A DNA stretch of 43,286 bases from Patescibacteria group bacterium (GTDB lineage: Bacteria > Patescibacteriota > Patescibacteriia > Magasanikbacterales > GWA2-37-8), in NCBI GenBank assembly GCA_022710645.1, contig JAKLGL010000001.1, positions 231,426 through 274,711 on the forward strand. The letters run 5' to 3'. Each line of letters starts with the position of its first letter. The first letter of the stretch is position 1. The notes under the pieces are model-generated. The model was not told the origin of the DNA. It saw only the letters and a list, made by a program, of their open reading frames with translations, and ran no database searches. A program made the position numbers and the translations under genes. Of the stretch, positions 17,262 to 24,561 are shown one piece after another.

Positions 17262-17357
17262 TGTCATCCTGAACGAAGTGAAGGATCTGTAAGTAAGATA
17301 AATCTTTGAGTTAAAGTCATTGCTAATTACAGATTCTTCGTTTCACTCAGAATGACA
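17262..17357. repeat. Dispersed palindromic repeat, complete copy
   Basis: Ends are TGTCATCCTGA and TCAGAATGACA. The left arm holds GAACGAAGTGAAGGATCTGT and the right arm ACAGATTCTTCGTTTCACTC, which pair imperfectly around about 40 nt of AT-rich loop. Similar copies lie at 22208-22296 and 23632-23726. Confidence 0.85.
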
Positions 17358-17369
17358 ACTAATTCTATT

Positions 17370-17879
17370 TTAGAACGACTCAATTAACCAAACACCTTGA
17401 AGATTTTTTTGAAAAGTAAAAATTTGACCATATTTTACGCCATCTTTTTCAATAAAATAAGAGTAGGTCTTCTTACTATCAAAATCAGCTTCTGGTTTTA
17501 TTATTTCTATATCTTTAAGCATTTTTGCATATCTATCAATACTCTTAATTCTTTCTAGCTCTTTTTTAAAAACAACTTGTTCACTCTTTGCTACGCAACA
17601 TTCCACTGCCTCGTCTATATCCCCTTTTTTCAAAGCTGTTATAAATTTAGCATGGGTTTGTTCCGGAGTTTGAGTGGTAGCCACACCTTCCAAAGGTTCT
17701 TGTTTATACATCTTCCCCATCTCCTCCATCGTATACATCCTATAAGGAAATTTATCTTGTGCAAAACCCATTTTCACATAAATTTGCGACTGTGCGTACC
17801 AAAGCCAAGCACCGATTAAAATTAAAACAACGATTAAAACGCTGATAATGGTTATAATGATTTTGAATGTTTTAGACAT
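17370..17879 (-). CDS. Single-pass membrane protein with NTF2-like outer domain
   Basis: A 169-residue protein of unknown function. Residues 6-30 form a membrane helix (IIITIISVLIVVLILIGAWLW); the remainder is outside. Residues 72-169 (TPEQTHAKFITALKKGDIDE, then AVECCVAKSEQVVFKKELERI, ending TFQKNLQGVWLIESF) look like the helix-strand pattern of NTF2-like or DUF4878 lipoprotein domains, where a K-x-GDIDEA helix is common. Cys94 and Cys95 are adjacent. The start is well placed but has no Shine-Dalgarno. It lies 25 bp after the small membrane protein gene at 17905 and may be cotranscribed with it. Confidence 0.65.
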   Translation of the reverse strand: MSKTFKIIITIISVLIVVLILIGAWLWYAQSQIYVKMGFAQDKFPYRMYTMEEMGKMYKQEPLEGVATTQTPEQTHAKFITALKKGDIDEAVECCVAKSEQVVFKKELERIKSIDRYAKMLKDIEIIKPEADFDSKKTYSYFIEKDGVKYGQIFTFQKNLQGVWLIESF

Positions 17880-17904
17880 AAAAAAATTTTAGATTATTGC
17901 AAGA

Positions 17905-18072
17905 TTACTCCAATCCTTGCACGTATTGTTTATATACTTCCCTGGTATCTATTTTACTTTGGGGAGAATTTTTTAATTGCGCATAATAGCTATATAAAAC
18001 AATGTCAGTAAAAATCAAAACTGCTATCAAACACAAACTAAGAGCTATGTATATTTTTTCTTTTTGACTCAT
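17905..18072 (-). CDS. Small membrane protein, 55 residues
   Basis: Unrecognised protein. Residues 6-30 (KIYIALSLCLIAVLIFTDIV) are a single membrane helix, followed by a short polar tail ending VYKQYVQGLE. I chose the ATG at 18072 over a longer open reading frame to 18240, because that extension translates a palindromic repeat and an extended -10 promoter (18100-18108). The tail resembles the region just after the helix of small envelope proteins, nothing more specific. Confidence 0.6.
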   Translation of the reverse strand: MSQKEKIYIALSLCLIAVLIFTDIVLYSYYAQLKNSPQSKIDTREVYKQYVQGLE

Positions 18073-18099
18073 AAAATAATTATTAATATCAATAAAAAT

Positions 18100-18108
18100 A
18101 TTATAACA
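18100..18108 (-). promoter_or_regulatory. Extended -10 element before the small membrane protein
   Basis: TGT-TATAAT on the minus strand, 28 bp before the ATG at 18072. No convincing -35 is seen at 16-18 bp. Confidence 0.5.
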
Positions 18109-18155
18109 TAGATAAAAAAAATAATCACTCGTTTCACACAAATGATTATTTTTCT

Positions 18156-18421
18156 CCCTCATCTGCGTGCAGGTGAGGGGCTCATCCCGCCTATGGCGGG
18201 AATCGCTTCCTTTGTATGCTAAAAAAAATAATTTCGACATTACGTCGAAATTATTTTTCCTTCCTTAGTAATATTATACACCAAAAAATCTTTTCTTTCT
18301 AAAATCTTTTGTGGATAAGTTTACCCTGTTAAATAATTTTTGTTAAAAAATTAGCGCGAAGCGCTATTTAACAGGGTGAATAAAACAAAACCCCGTCCCC
18401 TCACCTGCACGCAGATGAGGG
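18156..18421. repeat. Pair of inverted 25-bp palindromic repeats around nested hairpins
   Basis: A 25 bp sequence (18156-18180) recurs as an exact inverted copy at 18397-18421. Each copy is itself nearly palindromic (CCCTCA, CTGC, GCAG, TGAGGG in order). Between them lie a 15 bp stem at 18224-18238/18244-18258 (AATAATTTCGAC core) and an IR with ACCCTGTTAAAT (18323-18334) and ATTTAACAGGGT (18366-18377) that encloses a TAGCGC/GCGCTA hairpin. The stretch 18073-18501 has no gene; apart from these structures and the terminator I see nothing else in it. Confidence 0.8.
18224..18258. terminator. Long A/T-flanked hairpin, probable bidirectional terminator
   Basis: Perfect 15 bp stem with a 5 nt loop (ATTAC), with A tract on the left and T tract on the right. 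It separates the small-protein promoter from the S-layer side. Confidence 0.6.
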
Positions 18422-18433
18422 ACTTGCGCAGAT

Positions 18434-18468
18434 AACAAAACCCCGCCCTTGCGGGCGGGAGTTTTGTT
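18434..18468. terminator. Terminator of the S-layer-like gene
   Basis: CCCGCCC (18442-18448) pairs with GGGCGGG (18453-18459) around TTGC, extended by AACAAAAC/GTTTTGTT. It follows the stop at 18502 on the minus strand and is the most GC-rich terminator in the window, fitting a highly expressed gene. Confidence 0.85.
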
Positions 18469-18501
18469 TTACCAATTGTATTAACTGATAATTAAATCAG
18501 G

Positions 18502-21500
18502 TTAGTATTTTTTGGTGTTAGCAATAGGTAATGTGAAGATGTATTCTGCGTTGCCTGGGTTATTACCAGCAACGAAGTATTCAGCCCACAAGATGTTATT
18601 GCTACCAGAACCTTTTTCCAAAGACAAACCGTAAGTGGCATCAACGGCAACGCCGGAGGTGTCAGCTTTAACAGTATAGGTCTTGGTGGTTCCTTTTCCA
18701 ACTACCAACGGAGTAGCAGACATATCGAATACTAAACCGGAGGTAATATCTTTTTTCTCTGTAGAACCTTCATAAAGTTTGAAGTGAGAAACAGAGGAAG
18801 TAGCTGTACCAACTTCAACCACAGTGAGAGATGTAATATATACATCTTCATTGGCATCAGCGGTAACAGTGAATTTCAAGACTTCTTCTTGGGTTTGTTG
18901 GCTACCTGTAGATCCTAAAGACACAGCGGCCAAAGTCGGCATGGTCTTGCGGATTTGCATGTTGTTGCCATAAACATCCAAAGATTTGGTCAATTCAGTG
19001 CCAGCAGAACCTTTGTATTTCAAAGATTTCAAGTTAGCTCTGAAAGTAGAACTGCTTTGATCAGCTGTATCAATGGTGTTCAAAACAACTTTCAAGGTAA
19101 CGGTTTCATTGCTGTTAGCAGCAACGATTAACGCGTTGGTGTTGATCTTGATAGTTGTAGAATTGTTCAACATGAAATCAGTACCGATCAAGGTAGTACC
19201 TTTGTACAATTTCACAGCAGACACTCTGGAGTCAGACGGCAAAGTGGAGGAGTTGACGATAGTCATCTCAGTGATATTGGACAAATCATCTTGAGAGGTC
19301 AATTTGAATTGAGCAACTTCGTGTTCAATACCGGATTTAGCCAATATGATAGAGGCATCTCTGGTATCGGCACCAGCAGCTACAGTCAAAGTGCCAGAGT
19401 CAATAACGATTTGATTTACAGTAGTACCTGTTTTAGCAGACAAGGATTTACCACGGCTGTCTTGATTGTTGAAAGTCAAAACAGTAGCGATAGAACCAGT
19501 GGCAGCGGTGTCAAAGGAAGCTTTAACTTCGAAAGATTTGATTTGATCTTTGTTGATGACAACATTGAGGCCGGAGAAAGCAGCACCACTTGCATTGAAA
19601 TCGCGAGTAGAACCAACTTGTACTCCGTCAGCAAAGATTTTCATGTCATAAACGGAAGAATCAGCAACTTTTGTACCAGAACCACTGTTAGCGGCAGCTT
19701 CGATGGAAGTGATAGTGACAGCGTCATTTTCAGCTTTCACATTGAATTTGCCGATTACAACGTCAGATGTTCCATAAACGATCTTGCGATCAGTGGAATA
19801 ACCGTCGTTGCGAGAAACTGTCAAAGCAGCGCCTTCGATGGAGATGATAGCGCCATTCGGGCTACCATTGATATCACCGGAGGAAACACTGTTGCCAGAA
19901 GCGACATATTCCGGAGCTTCGCCATTGACGAAGTTTCCGCCAGTAACAAAGAATTTGATATTGGCAGCGGAAGTAGCATCGGTTTTAGCATCAACAGTAA
20001 TTTTGAGTTCGTTGTCACCTTTATTGAAAGTAACAGCGGATTCAATTTCTTTAATACCGGTATTTGCATCAGGATCAAAAGATCCGAGCAAGAAACCGTT
20101 CATATAAACTTTAGCGTTTTGGAAAGAAGAAGTGACAGAAGTACCTGTCCATTCTACTTTTACGCCATCAGCTTTGATAGCTTCGTCAGCGCGAACATTG
20201 GCCAATAAAGATACAGAACCAGTGGTACCTTTGATAACATCGGTATCAGCAGGTTGAGTGGTCTTTTTGGTAATGGATAAAGCGCCAGAAGTGATATTGA
20301 CGTTGTTGGTATCGGTATCCTTTGTTACAGCAGCGCCAAAACCAGTGGATTTCTCAATGATAGAGATATCTTCGGTTTTGTTCACCAAGAATGTAAGAGA
20401 AGGAGTAGAAGCGTTTTCTTTGGCAACGATATCACCTTTTACTTTGAAGGTCATGGTATCGCCTTTTTCAATCAAAAGACCACCATTGTTCAAAGTGAAG
20501 GTAATGTAACGACCATCGATAACACCGTAACCAGAAACCATAGCGCCAGCTTTTTCCAAATAGACATTGGTCAAAATTTTGGCCATATCTTCATTTCCAG
20601 TGTTTCTCAACATAATGGATTTGAAGATGATGTCTTTAGAAGAAGTAGCTGTTTGTTGAACATCAAAAGATGCCAATTCAGCAGCTGTATCTCCTACTTT
20701 CGGAGCTTTAGCTGAGGTGTTGAAATCAACATAAGCTGTAGCTACATCGTAGCTAGTAAAGCTCATCAAGTTACCGAAAATCGGGAAAGAACCAGCAACA
20801 GTAACACCACCAGCGGAAACTGCAGTAGCTGCAGAGATTCCGAGAGCGCCATTACCAGCAGCAGCGTTCAAAGAAGCCACGATTTCCAAAGTAACAGTTT
20901 GACCAGCCGGGATGTTTAATACCGGAGAGAAGGTCAAGTTAACTTCGTCAGAACTATTCATGTCAGCTTGAGAAGAGACGCGAGCGCCATTTTTCTCAGC
21001 CCATACGCTGCCAGCAGTGCCAGCAAACATATTGTAATCACTCAAACCAGTTCTTTTAACGGTAAGAGCATCGACATTAATAGCGTTGTCAGAACCAGCG
21101 GTTAAGTTCACTTTAACGAACGGAACGCGGGTACCGTTTTGCGGAACGCTAGCAGCAGCCGGAGTATCCATAGCTAAGGAAACGGTTAATTTTCCAGAAG
21201 CTGTTGGGATTACCGGAGCGGCAGTTCCAAGACGACTAGCGATAGTCGGTACTTCAGCTGAAATGGCAGCTCCCATAGTCAAACCGGCGATAGCGCTGGT
21301 CGGAAGGGTGCGAACATAAGCAGCTTTGAAGCGGTTGGCAGTCATACCAGCGGCATCTACTTCGCGCAACACTTTACCAGTGTCTACGAAATAAGTTTTT
21401 CCATCAACTTTTACTAAAGCACCCGGATAAACGGAAGCTTCGGTAATAGTGGTGGTGTCTTTGGTATAATATGGCCATTCGGACAAGCCGATAATTTTCA

Positions 21501-21948
21501 CTTTGTAAGTAGCACCAAAGATAGCTTTAGCAGCAGCATCGGTGATAGGATACAAAACATTGTTTAAACCAACTACATACAAGGTATCGGAACTCAAGTA
21601 TTTTACTACTTCAGAACCATTGCGATAAAACACATGATACGGAGCTGCAGCAGGTTGCATCAAGCTGTCGAAACAAGCTTGAGAGATGGTCTTATAGTAT
21701 TTGCTATAAGCTTCATCAGCATTCCAGGATTTGAAAACGTCGCCATCAGAAAAATAGCGATATTTCAAGTTGTTATCCAAGACATAGATAGCCGGTTTGC
21801 CGGATACTTTGATCATGTCACCAGCGACCAAAGTCGGGCAACTTGTATCCATAGCGTTAGCTACGGAAGGAACCAAAGTGGCAACGCCGAGAGACCACAA
21901 AATTGTAGTCATCACTACGCCCATGGTAAAAATTTTCTTCAAGTTCAT
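18502..21948 (-). CDS. S-layer-like surface protein
   Basis: A 1148-residue exported protein, probably the main surface-layer or cell-surface polymer subunit. Residues 1-32 are a signal peptide ending SVANA. Residues 35-230 hold about three copies of a short repeat (IKVSGKPAIYVLDNNLKYRY, VKYLSSDTLYVVGLNNVLYP, VKVDGKTYFVDTGKVLREV), a module common in Patescibacteria surface proteins and possibly the cell-wall anchor. Residues 250-1148 are a run of Ig-like beta-sandwich domains rich in Thr, Ser, Ala and Gly, almost without Cys. The base and codon use is more GC-rich than in neighbouring genes (many AAG, GCA, GTA codons), typical of very high expression. A folded 5' leader lies before it, and an ECF sigma/anti-sigma pair lies upstream. 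Confidence 0.8.
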   Translation of the reverse strand: MNLKKIFTMGVVMTTILWSLGVATLVPSVANAMDTSCPTLVAGDMIKVSGKPAIYVLDNNLKYRYFSDGDVFKSWNADEAYSKYYKTISQACFDSLMQPAAAPYHVFYRNGSEVVKYLSSDTLYVVGLNNVLYPITDAAAKAIFGATYKVKIIGLSEWPYYTKDTTTITEASVYPGALVKVDGKTYFVDTGKVLREVDAAGMTANRFKAAYVRTLPTSAIAGLTMGAAISAEVPTIASRLGTAAPVIPTASGKLTVSLAMDTPAAASVPQNGTRVPFVKVNLTAGSDNAINVDALTVKRTGLSDYNMFAGTAGSVWAEKNGARVSSQADMNSSDEVNLTFSPVLNIPAGQTVTLEIVASLNAAAGNGALGISAATAVSAGGVTVAGSFPIFGNLMSFTSYDVATAYVDFNTSAKAPKVGDTAAELASFDVQQTATSSKDIIFKSIMLRNTGNEDMAKILTNVYLEKAGAMVSGYGVIDGRYITFTLNNGGLLIEKGDTMTFKVKGDIVAKENASTPSLTFLVNKTEDISIIEKSTGFGAAVTKDTDTNNVNITSGALSITKKTTQPADTDVIKGTTGSVSLLANVRADEAIKADGVKVEWTGTSVTSSFQNAKVYMNGFLLGSFDPDANTGIKEIESAVTFNKGDNELKITVDAKTDATSAANIKFFVTGGNFVNGEAPEYVASGNSVSSGDINGSPNGAIISIEGAALTVSRNDGYSTDRKIVYGTSDVVIGKFNVKAENDAVTITSIEAAANSGSGTKVADSSVYDMKIFADGVQVGSTRDFNASGAAFSGLNVVINKDQIKSFEVKASFDTAATGSIATVLTFNNQDSRGKSLSAKTGTTVNQIVIDSGTLTVAAGADTRDASIILAKSGIEHEVAQFKLTSQDDLSNITEMTIVNSSTLPSDSRVSAVKLYKGTTLIGTDFMLNNSTTIKINTNALIVAANSNETVTLKVVLNTIDTADQSSSTFRANLKSLKYKGSAGTELTKSLDVYGNNMQIRKTMPTLAAVSLGSTGSQQTQEEVLKFTVTADANEDVYITSLTVVEVGTATSSVSHFKLYEGSTEKKDITSGLVFDMSATPLVVGKGTTKTYTVKADTSGVAVDATYGLSLEKGSGSNNILWAEYFVAGNNPGNAEYIFTLPIANTKKY

Positions 21949-21961
21949 AATTTAGTTAATA

Positions 21962-22180
21962 ATTATAGTTTCCGCATTTCTACGCGCCCGACAAGCAGGG
22001 TTAGAAAAAATCGGAACTTTTTGTCTGACGACCTAAGACATATGCCCTTAGTCCGCCAAACGCACAATACCGTGCGAGTCCGTATGGACCCTCGACCTTG
22101 ATAACAACGGCTAATTGACTTAGGAATCCCCCTCCAGTATGAAGACAAATTAATTATCTGCAAGCTGGAAGGGATTGGAT
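21962..22180 (-). ncRNA. Structured 5' leader RNA of the S-layer-like gene (candidate)
   Basis: Minus-strand RNA that can fold into several clean stems, read by eye. A 12 bp helix pairs 22165-22176 with 22125-22137. CCTAAG (22119-22124) pairs with CTTAGG (22032-22037). Inside it TTAGCCG (22108-22114) pairs with CGGACTAA (22048-22055), enclosing two hairpins: CGCAC/GTGCG at 22061-22076 and GTCC/GGAC at 22079-22089. A 3' domain pairs AGTTCCG (22012-22018) with CGGAAACT (21967-21974) around TTTCTA/TAGAAA, ending 18 nt before the ATG. There is no Shine-Dalgarno. I do not recognise a known riboswitch class. Confidence 0.55.
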
Positions 22181-22207
22181 AAGCCAATGGTGAATTAAAA
22201 TTTTCTT

Positions 22208-22296
22208 TGTCATTCTGAGTCGTAGACGAAGAATCTGTAACAAGCAATTAACTTACTTACAGATCCTTCCCCGCCCCAAGGCGGGTCAGGATGACA
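22208..22296. repeat. Dispersed palindromic repeat copy
   Basis: Ends are TGTCATTCTGA and TCAGGATGACA; the arms carry GAAGAATCTGT and ACAGATCCTTC. A CCCCGCCC/GGCGGG part replaces the usual TTCGTTTCA segment. It lies 2 bp from the stop of the gene at 22299 and within 30 bp of the S-layer leader. Confidence 0.85.
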
Positions 22297-22298
22297 AT

Positions 22299-23624
22299 TT
22301 ACTTTTTTAAGGTACTCGTTCCTACTGTAGTAGACGTTCCGGTCGGCGTGGTTGTTACAATCACTGTGGTTGACGCTGTCGGAGTGCTAGTGACTATCAC
22401 TTTAACATCAGCAGTGGAGGTGGCACTTTGACCGGCTTCCACTTTTTCTTTGACAACTTCTACGACCGGAGGTAAAACTATTTGCACATTATTTACAGCC
22501 GTATCAATAATTTTTTCCACGGTCTTGTTTACTTCGTTTACTTCTTTTACCATATTCAAAACACCGGCCAGATTATCATCGTTCAACATGTTTTGCAATT
22601 CGTCAGTTTTCAAATCCGATGCTTTGATAACTTCTTGCGTTTGTAAAGCGGCTTGTTTGGTAGTACTGGCAACACTGGCTATTTTTTGTTGTATATCCAA
22701 AGATGAAGAAACAGAAAAAGCCGTACTGCTATTGCTTTCCAACCCTCTCATTTCGGATTTAACCGCTTCTACCACATTACTTACTCCAACTAAACTTTCA
22801 GTTTTCAATAATGTTTCACTAATGGTATCTTTTACCGCTTCATCAAGCATTTGTTTAACCTCTTCTTTACTAACCGAATTATCTCCTTCCAAATGTTTAG
22901 TAACAACAACTTCCACGGTTTTTACCGCAACGTCTTTAGCTAAATCTTTAACTTCAGAAATGGACTGAACGACGTCCTTATCAACAGTGGAAGTAGCTAT
23001 CAAAGCCAAATCGGCTTTTACTTCTCCCAAAACAATTTTTACTTGATCGGTATTTTTTTTAACTTCTTTGAGATCATTGGCAGCCAAAGCAACTTGAGAT
23101 TTTTCATCCAATTTGGAAGTCAAATTATTGATTTCATTTTTTAAATCTTCAACCGTTTCGGAAACTCTTTCAACTTTTTTCGGATCTTGACTTATGGAAA
23201 CTTTTTTTATTTCATTGGCGCGACGTTTGGCGAATTCGGCATGCAATTTTGTCTCAGCAGTATCATTTCCTAAAATGGAAGCTGTTGCCATTTGTGTTTT
23301 TTCCACAACTCTTTTGGCTCCATACAAAAAATCTCCCGGCAAACTTTCATAAGCGGCGTCTACGGTAGCTATCCAGCCGGATGTTCCGACCAAAGCCACT
23401 ATCAATAACACAGATAATGGTTTTACTACATTTAACATGATTCCTTCACCCAAAAATACAGACATTCCAATCCAAAAATTTTCATAAGCAGTATGTCTTT
23501 GGGGGACAATATTATTTTTGATTTGAGACAGCAAAATCTCACGGTTTTGTTTCAACCATGTTTCAGACGGCGCAGCGTCATTATGTTTTAATCCTTTAAG
23601 TTGTGAGATCAATTTTTTTGACAT
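22299..23624 (-). CDS. DUF5667-type anti-sigma-like membrane protein
   Basis: A 441-residue protein, probably the anti-sigma partner of the ECF factor encoded upstream. Residues 1-60 are cytoplasmic and start SKKLISQLKGLKHNDAAPSE, like the anti-sigma N-terminus. Residues 68-88 (VVKPLSVLLIVALVGTSGWI) are a membrane helix. Residues 92-140 (AAYESLPGDFLYGAKRVVEK, then KLHAEFAKRRANEI) are the DUF5667 hallmark. Residues 145-400 are a long helical, Glu/Lys/Val-rich coiled region, then a Thr/Ser/Ala tail that is low complexity. It is 108 bp downstream of the sigma gene, separated only by a palindromic repeat. Regulation of the S-layer gene is inferred from position. Confidence 0.75.
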   Translation of the reverse strand: MSKKLISQLKGLKHNDAAPSETWLKQNREILLSQIKNNIVPQRHTAYENFWIGMSVFLGEGIMLNVVKPLSVLLIVALVGTSGWIATVDAAYESLPGDFLYGAKRVVEKTQMATASILGNDTAETKLHAEFAKRRANEIKKVSISQDPKKVERVSETVEDLKNEINNLTSKLDEKSQVALAANDLKEVKKNTDQVKIVLGEVKADLALIATSTVDKDVVQSISEVKDLAKDVAVKTVEVVVTKHLEGDNSVSKEEVKQMLDEAVKDTISETLLKTESLVGVSNVVEAVKSEMRGLESNSSTAFSVSSSLDIQQKIASVASTTKQAALQTQEVIKASDLKTDELQNMLNDDNLAGVLNMVKEVNEVNKTVEKIIDTAVNNVQIVLPPVVEVVKEKVEAGQSATSTADVKVIVTSTPTASTTVIVTTTPTGTSTTVGTSTLKK

Positions 23625-23631
23625 AACTATT

Positions 23632-23726
23632 TGTCATCCTGAACACAGTGAAGGATCTGTAAATAAGGTAAATCTTTAAATTAAAATATTGCTTTTTACA
23701 GATTCTTCGTTTCACTCAGAATGACA
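23632..23726. repeat. Dispersed palindromic repeat copy between anti-sigma and sigma genes
   Basis: Ends are TGTCATCCTGA and TCAGAATGACA, with arms CAGTGAAGGATCTGT and ACAGATTCTTCGTTTCACTC. It occupies nearly the whole gap between the two genes and could form a large hairpin in their shared transcript. Confidence 0.85.
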
Positions 23727-23732
23727 TTTTGT

Positions 23733-24290
23733 CTATTCTGTCCCTGTTAAACTTTTTAATTTTTTTAAAGCACGATGAAGTGTGACTCGAACTGCGATAC
23801 TTCCCTTTCCGGTTATTTCAGCGATCTCTTCTATCTGTAACTCATCGACATAACGCAAAGTCAAAACTTCTTGATATTCCAATTTTAATTTTTTAATAGC
23901 TTTTATCAAATCTTCGGCTTCTAATCCTATATTTAGATCTCTTTCACTTTTTCCTTCATCCCCAGGCTCCATACCCTCGGGTAAAGAAGATAAAAATATT
24001 GTTTCAGATTTAACGGATTTACTGCGATAAAGATCTATAATGCAATTTCTGGCTATCTTATAGAGAAGACCACTAAAACTTTTAAGCTCTTTATTTTCAT
24101 TTATATAATTCCAAGCTTTTAAAAATACTTCCGATGTTAAATCTTCGGCTTCTTCGCGACTATTAACTTTGAAATAAACAAAACGATAAATTCGTTTGGC
24201 GTATATATCATAAAGAGCCGCAAAGGCCTCCGGGTCTTTGTGAGCTTTCAATTTATAGATAAGTAAATTTTCAGTAATACTGCTCAACAT
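23733..24290 (-). CDS. ECF RNA polymerase sigma factor
   Basis: A 185-residue group 4 sigma factor. Region 2 spans about residues 20-90 (ALYDIYAKRIYRFVYFKVNS, EEAEDLTSEVFLKAWNYI, and LYKIARNCIIDLYR, the -10 reading helix). Region 4 spans about 125-180 (LKLEYQEVLTLRYVDELQIE, EIAEITGKGSIAVRVTLHRA), the -35 reader. The linker is Glu-rich. It forms an operon with the DUF5667 protein and so has the usual sigma/anti-sigma order. I keep the ATG at 24290, although a strong GGAGG sits 6 nt before an in-frame ATT at 24317. Targets probably include the surface proteins nearby. Confidence 0.92.
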   Translation of the reverse strand: MLSSITENLLIYKLKAHKDPEAFAALYDIYAKRIYRFVYFKVNSREEAEDLTSEVFLKAWNYINENKELKSFSGLLYKIARNCIIDLYRSKSVKSETIFLSSLPEGMEPGDEGKSERDLNIGLEAEDLIKAIKKLKLEYQEVLTLRYVDELQIEEIAEITGKGSIAVRVTLHRALKKLKSLTGTE

Positions 24291-24351
24291 CTTAGTAGAC
24301 GTAAATAATGAAGAAATGTTACACCTCCGTAAAATAAGCCTTTAGTGTATC

Positions 24352-24405
24352 ATAGGGCAAGCCCTATTTTCTTTTAATTAAATTGAATACAAATTGTGTT
24401 CAATT
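24352..24405. promoter_or_regulatory. Two palindromes upstream of the sigma factor gene
   Basis: ATAGGGC-AA-GCCCTAT (24352-24367) is perfect. AATTGAATAC and GTGTTCAATT (24381-24405) pair 9 of 10 bases. Both lie between the divergent sigma gene (start 24290) and the gene at 24562, as operator candidates. I find no clear ECF-type promoter motif among them. Confidence 0.5.
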
Positions 24406-24489
24406 TAGCAAATTATAGCAAAAAAACATAGCCGATCTTCTCCTAACAAATCAGCCCTTTTAATGATACAAATAATACCATAATTTGAT

Positions 24490-24518
24490 TTGCCCGTCAA
24501 TGAAAAAAGGTGTATTAT
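24490..24518 (+). promoter_or_regulatory. Probable promoter of the adhesin-like gene
   Basis: TTGCCC (24490-24495), 17 bp spacer, TATTAT (24513-24518) with TG two bases upstream. It ends 43 bp before the ATG at 24562. Confidence 0.5.
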
Positions 24519-24561
24519 AAAACAAGAATAAAAGATTGAAAAAATAAAAGATTTAAAGATT

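Noticed and set aside
18156-18421. CRISPR array
   Set aside because: Only two inverted copies of one palindrome are present, without regular direct repeats or spacers, and no cas gene is in the window.
19291-20208. A 305-codon open frame on the plus strand opposite the S-layer gene
   Set aside because: It is a mirror of a long low-complexity gene whose codon bias leaves few stops on the other strand. It has no start signal, and its product is Ser/Thr/Asp-rich without any domain.
21962-22180. Group II intron end or known riboswitch in the S-layer leader
   Set aside because: No domain V sequence, no intron boundaries, and none of the conserved cores I know (TPP, SAM, FMN, purine, lysine, cobalamin, c-di-GMP, ydaO) can be found.
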